Shown in pieces: positions 6,643 to 8,019 of a DNA stretch of 8,019 nt (positions within the stretch are counted from its first letter, which is position 1; each line of letters starts with the position of its first letter). The translations under genes and the position numbers were made by a program. Source of the stretch: an uncultured Campylobacter sp. (lineage in GTDB: Bacteria > Campylobacterota > Campylobacteria > Campylobacterales > Campylobacteraceae); contig CALHQN010000014.1 in NCBI GenBank assembly GCA_938036585.1, positions 1 through 8,019 of the forward strand. Reading direction: 5' to 3'. The notes beneath the pieces were generated by a model. The model was not told the DNA's origin. It saw only the letters and a list, made by a program, of their open reading frames with translations, and did not search any database.

Positions 6643-7706
6643 AAAAAGTCCTAATTTTACTCAATATGGGCGGTCCGAATAATCTGGGCGAAGTTGAAGT
6701 TTTTTTAAAAAATATGTTTAACGACCCTTTTATTTTGGGCGTTAAGAGCGATTTTTGGCGCAGCGTTTTAGCCGCGCTCATCGTAAAAAGCAGAACCGCA
6801 TCGGCGCGCAGCAACTACGAAAAATTGGGCGGGCGCTCGCCGATATGCTCCATCACCGAAGCGCTTTGCGAGCAGGTAAATTTACTCGCGCGAGCCGAAT
6901 TAAGCGCGGGATTAAAATTTAAAGGTGCGGCGGACGCAAGCGCCGCGAGTGAGTCGCCACAGGATATCCCGACACAGGGCGAGGCGCTGCAAAATGAAGT
7001 GCCGCAGGATGAAAAACCGATAGATGAGCTAATTTGCGATTATGCGATGAATTACACGCCGCCTTTTGCGGAGGACGTGCTTAAAAAATACGCGAATTTT
7101 GATGAGATAACTTTGATGCCTTTGTATCCGCACTTCTCAAAAACGACGGTGCAATCGAGCCTGTGCTCTGCCGAAGCCGCACTTAAACGGCTCGGGATAA
7201 AAAATTATAAGATAGTTGATATTTTCTACGACAGCGCCGCTTACAACGAAATTTTATTAAATTTGATCGCGGAGTGCGTCTCGAAATTTAGCGCGGATGA
7301 AATTTCGCAAATTTCGCTCATATTTTCCGCGCATTCGCTGCCTGTAAAAATGGTCGCCGCGGGCGATCCATACGAGGCGCAGATAAAGACGCACGTGGAG
7401 ATTTTACAAGATCTGCTGGCTGCGCGCGGGATTAAATTTAAAGAGATTATTTTGGCGTATCAATCGCGCCTTGGCCCCGTGAAGTGGCTAGAGCCCAATA
7501 TCGCGGACGTATTGCGGGATCTGCAGAGCAAAAAAGCGCTCATATTCCCGATCGCGTTTTGCGTGGATAACTCCGAGACCGATTTCGAGCTGGATATTTT
7601 TTATAGGGACCAGGCGCGCGAGCTGGGTTACGAATACTACGAAGTGTGCAAATGCCCGAACTCCCGCGAAGATTTTGCGAAATTTATACTCGCGCAAGCG
7701 CTGTAA
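6639..7706 (+). CDS. hemH: Ferrochelatase
   Basis: Class II chelatase (355 aa) that inserts Fe2+ into the porphyrin in the last step of haem synthesis, in the cytoplasm or at the inner membrane face. Family segments are LLNMGGPNN at 7-15, the NYEKLGGRSPI stretch at 59-69, the AMNYTPPF segment at 136-143, LMPLYPHFS at 159-167, FSAHSLPVK with catalytic His232, YQSRLGPVKWLEP at 274-286, and PIAFCVDNSETDFELD at 304-319 with the conserved Glu313. It is somewhat long: residues 96-129 form an extra Ala/Ser- then Pro/Gln/acid-rich stretch between two conserved blocks. The ATG overlaps the previous stop as ATGA. No strong ribosome binding site is seen (only AGAG 10 bases upstream), so translation probably depends on reinitiation after the upstream gene. 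The active-site residues look intact. Confidence 0.95.
   Translation: MKKVLILLNMGGPNNLGEVEVFLKNMFNDPFILGVKSDFWRSVLAALIVKSRTASARSNYEKLGGRSPICSITEALCEQVNLLARAELSAGLKFKGAADASAASESPQDIPTQGEALQNEVPQDEKPIDELICDYAMNYTPPFAEDVLKKYANFDEITLMPLYPHFSKTTVQSSLCSAEAALKRLGIKNYKIVDIFYDSAAYNEILLNLIAECVSKFSADEISQISLIFSAHSLPVKMVAAGDPYEAQIKTHVEILQDLLAARGIKFKEIILAYQSRLGPVKWLEPNIADVLRDLQSKKALIFPIAFCVDNSETDFELDIFYRDQARELGYEYYEVCKCPNSREDFAKFILAQAL
6924..7025 (+). other. Low-complexity insertion within HemH
   Basis: These codons encode HemH residues 96-129, starting GAADASAASES and continuing through near-repeats SPQDIP, VPQDEKP and related Gln/Glu-rich text. Composition is Ala/Ser/Pro/Gln/Glu/Asp and no secondary structure is obvious. 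The segment falls between the helix after the GGRSPI block and the conserved NYTPPF strand, probably in a surface loop, and the reading frame is kept on both sides. Confidence 0.6.
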
Positions 7707-7776
7707 ATTTAGAGATTAATTTAACTTTTCTATTCGAGTTTTTTATGCTTTTTCGGAGTTCGCAGGCCAAATACAA

Positions 7777-7810
7777 TGCCGATAAAATCGGCAAAATTTT
7801 ATCTTTTTTT
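7777..7810 (+). terminator. Likely Rho-independent terminator of the hemH operon
   Basis: TGCCGAT (7777-7783) and ATCGGCA (7787-7793) form a perfect 7-bp stem around an AAA loop. They are followed by a few A bases and then TTTTATCTTTTTTT (7797-7810). The hairpin lies 71 bases after the hemH stop. On the minus strand no T-run follows the stem, so it would work for the plus strand only. The stem is modest, and the same bases fall inside the broken minus-strand frame, so moderate confidence is appropriate. Confidence 0.55.
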
Positions 7811-7884
7811 AAACAATCTCCGCTTTATTCTATCGCCATATTTATTTTTGAAATATTTTAAATCAAAATTATCTCTGACATTTT

Positions 7885-7938
7885 TTACTTAGCTTCTACC
7901 TTGTCTAATTCTATTTTTGCAACGCTTTCTCTGCTCAT
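7885..7938 (-). CDS. Possible 17-residue small peptide
   Basis: The first segment of the broken frame is itself a complete small reading frame from ATG (7936-7938) to TAA (7885-7887), encoding MSRESVAKIELDKVEAK. The ribosome binding site AAAGGAGA is near-perfect, with AGGAG ending 6 bases before the ATG, stronger than that of any other gene in the window. The peptide is highly charged, probably helical and has no membrane segment. It could be a functional short peptide, a leader, or simply the surviving start of a decayed gene. The sequence alone does not decide between these. Confidence 0.3.
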   Translation of the reverse strand: MSRESVAKIELDKVEAK

Positions 7939-8019
7939 CTGTATCTCCTTTATTAAAAATTTGATTACATAAAATAATTTACTTTATCGCTAATATCGAT
8001 ATTGAGTTTATTTAAAAAA

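Larger units (their letters stand above)
7684..7938 (-). pseudogene. Candidate decayed small gene with three in-frame TAA codons
   Basis: From an ATG at 7938 with an excellent ribosome binding site, one minus-strand frame can be read without frameshift for 84 codons, interrupted only by TAA at 7885-7887, 7858-7860 and 7825-7827, and ending in TAA at 7684-7686 inside the 3' end of hemH. The pieces read like protein: MSRESVAKIELDKVEAK, then KMSEIILI, then NISKINMAIE, then a 46-residue piece that begins SGDCLKKDKILPILSALYLA and continues with basic residues. Each stop could come from CAA by one C-to-T change or from AAA by one A-to-T change. I recognise no family. The last ~15 codons may be chance reading through antisense hemH. 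The alternative is AT-rich intergenic DNA with a chance open frame, or a real 17-residue peptide gene at the start. Confidence 0.35.
7707..8019. other. AT-rich region after hemH up to the window edge
   Basis: This 313-base stretch is clearly richer in A+T than the genes to its left. It holds the hemH terminator hairpin, the broken minus-strand frame with its strong ribosome binding site (7944-7951), and a 12-bp perfect palindrome, AATATCGATATT, at 7992-8003, upstream of that frame. The minus strand between 7952 and 7990 is AT-rich enough to hold a promoter, but no clear TATAAT was found. No tRNA, direct repeat array or mobile-element end was seen. Confidence 0.5.

Noticed and set aside
7646..7861. 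A 71-codon plus-strand frame running past the hemH stop
   Set aside because: It begins in another frame inside the conserved hemH end, has no ribosome binding site, runs through the terminator hairpin and ends in hydrophobic AT-rich text.

Overview
The window looks like a chromosomal housekeeping segment from a Campylobacter (Campylobacterota) of moderate G+C, of the C. gracilis / showae / rectus / curvus kind. The reasons are the protein sequences, the very frequent AAATTT words in otherwise GC-moderate coding DNA, the TATAAT promoter without a clear -35 box, and the gene order. From memory, C. jejuni has hemH, an oxidoreductase, an aminotransferase, alaS, maf and pbpA in this neighbourhood. 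The species cannot be fixed from the sequence alone.

Layout: two divergent gene clusters leave a 123-bp promoter region (5647-5769). On the minus strand, reading leftwards, are alaS (alanyl-tRNA synthetase), a four-helix membrane protein of unknown function, maf (nucleotide pyrophosphatase family) and pbpA (class A penicillin-binding protein 1A). Each gene overlaps the next by 1 to 7 bases, so the four are probably one translationally coupled operon. Beyond pbpA, a short reading frame with a good ribosome binding site and a TTG start runs off the left edge (74 to 1).

On the plus strand are a Gfo/Idh/MocA-fold oxidoreductase-like protein and hemH (ferrochelatase), joined by a 4-base ATGA overlap. 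The oxidoreductase-like protein lacks several residues normally needed for NAD(P) binding and catalysis. HemH carries an unusual proline/glutamine/acid-rich insertion of about 35 residues. A hairpin with a T-rich tail follows hemH.

The last ~310 bases are AT-rich. They contain a minus-strand frame that starts with an excellent ribosome binding site and ATG but is interrupted by three in-frame TAA codons, and then stays open into the 3' end of hemH. It looks like a decayed small gene, or a very short peptide gene.

Functionally, the minus operon joins translation (AlaS) with cell-wall growth (Maf, PBP1A), and the plus operon ends in haem synthesis. No phage, insertion sequence, CRISPR array, rRNA or tRNA was seen. 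The points most worth following up are the degenerate oxidoreductase, the unknown membrane protein with a TTG start, the broken gene at the right end and the HemH insertion.
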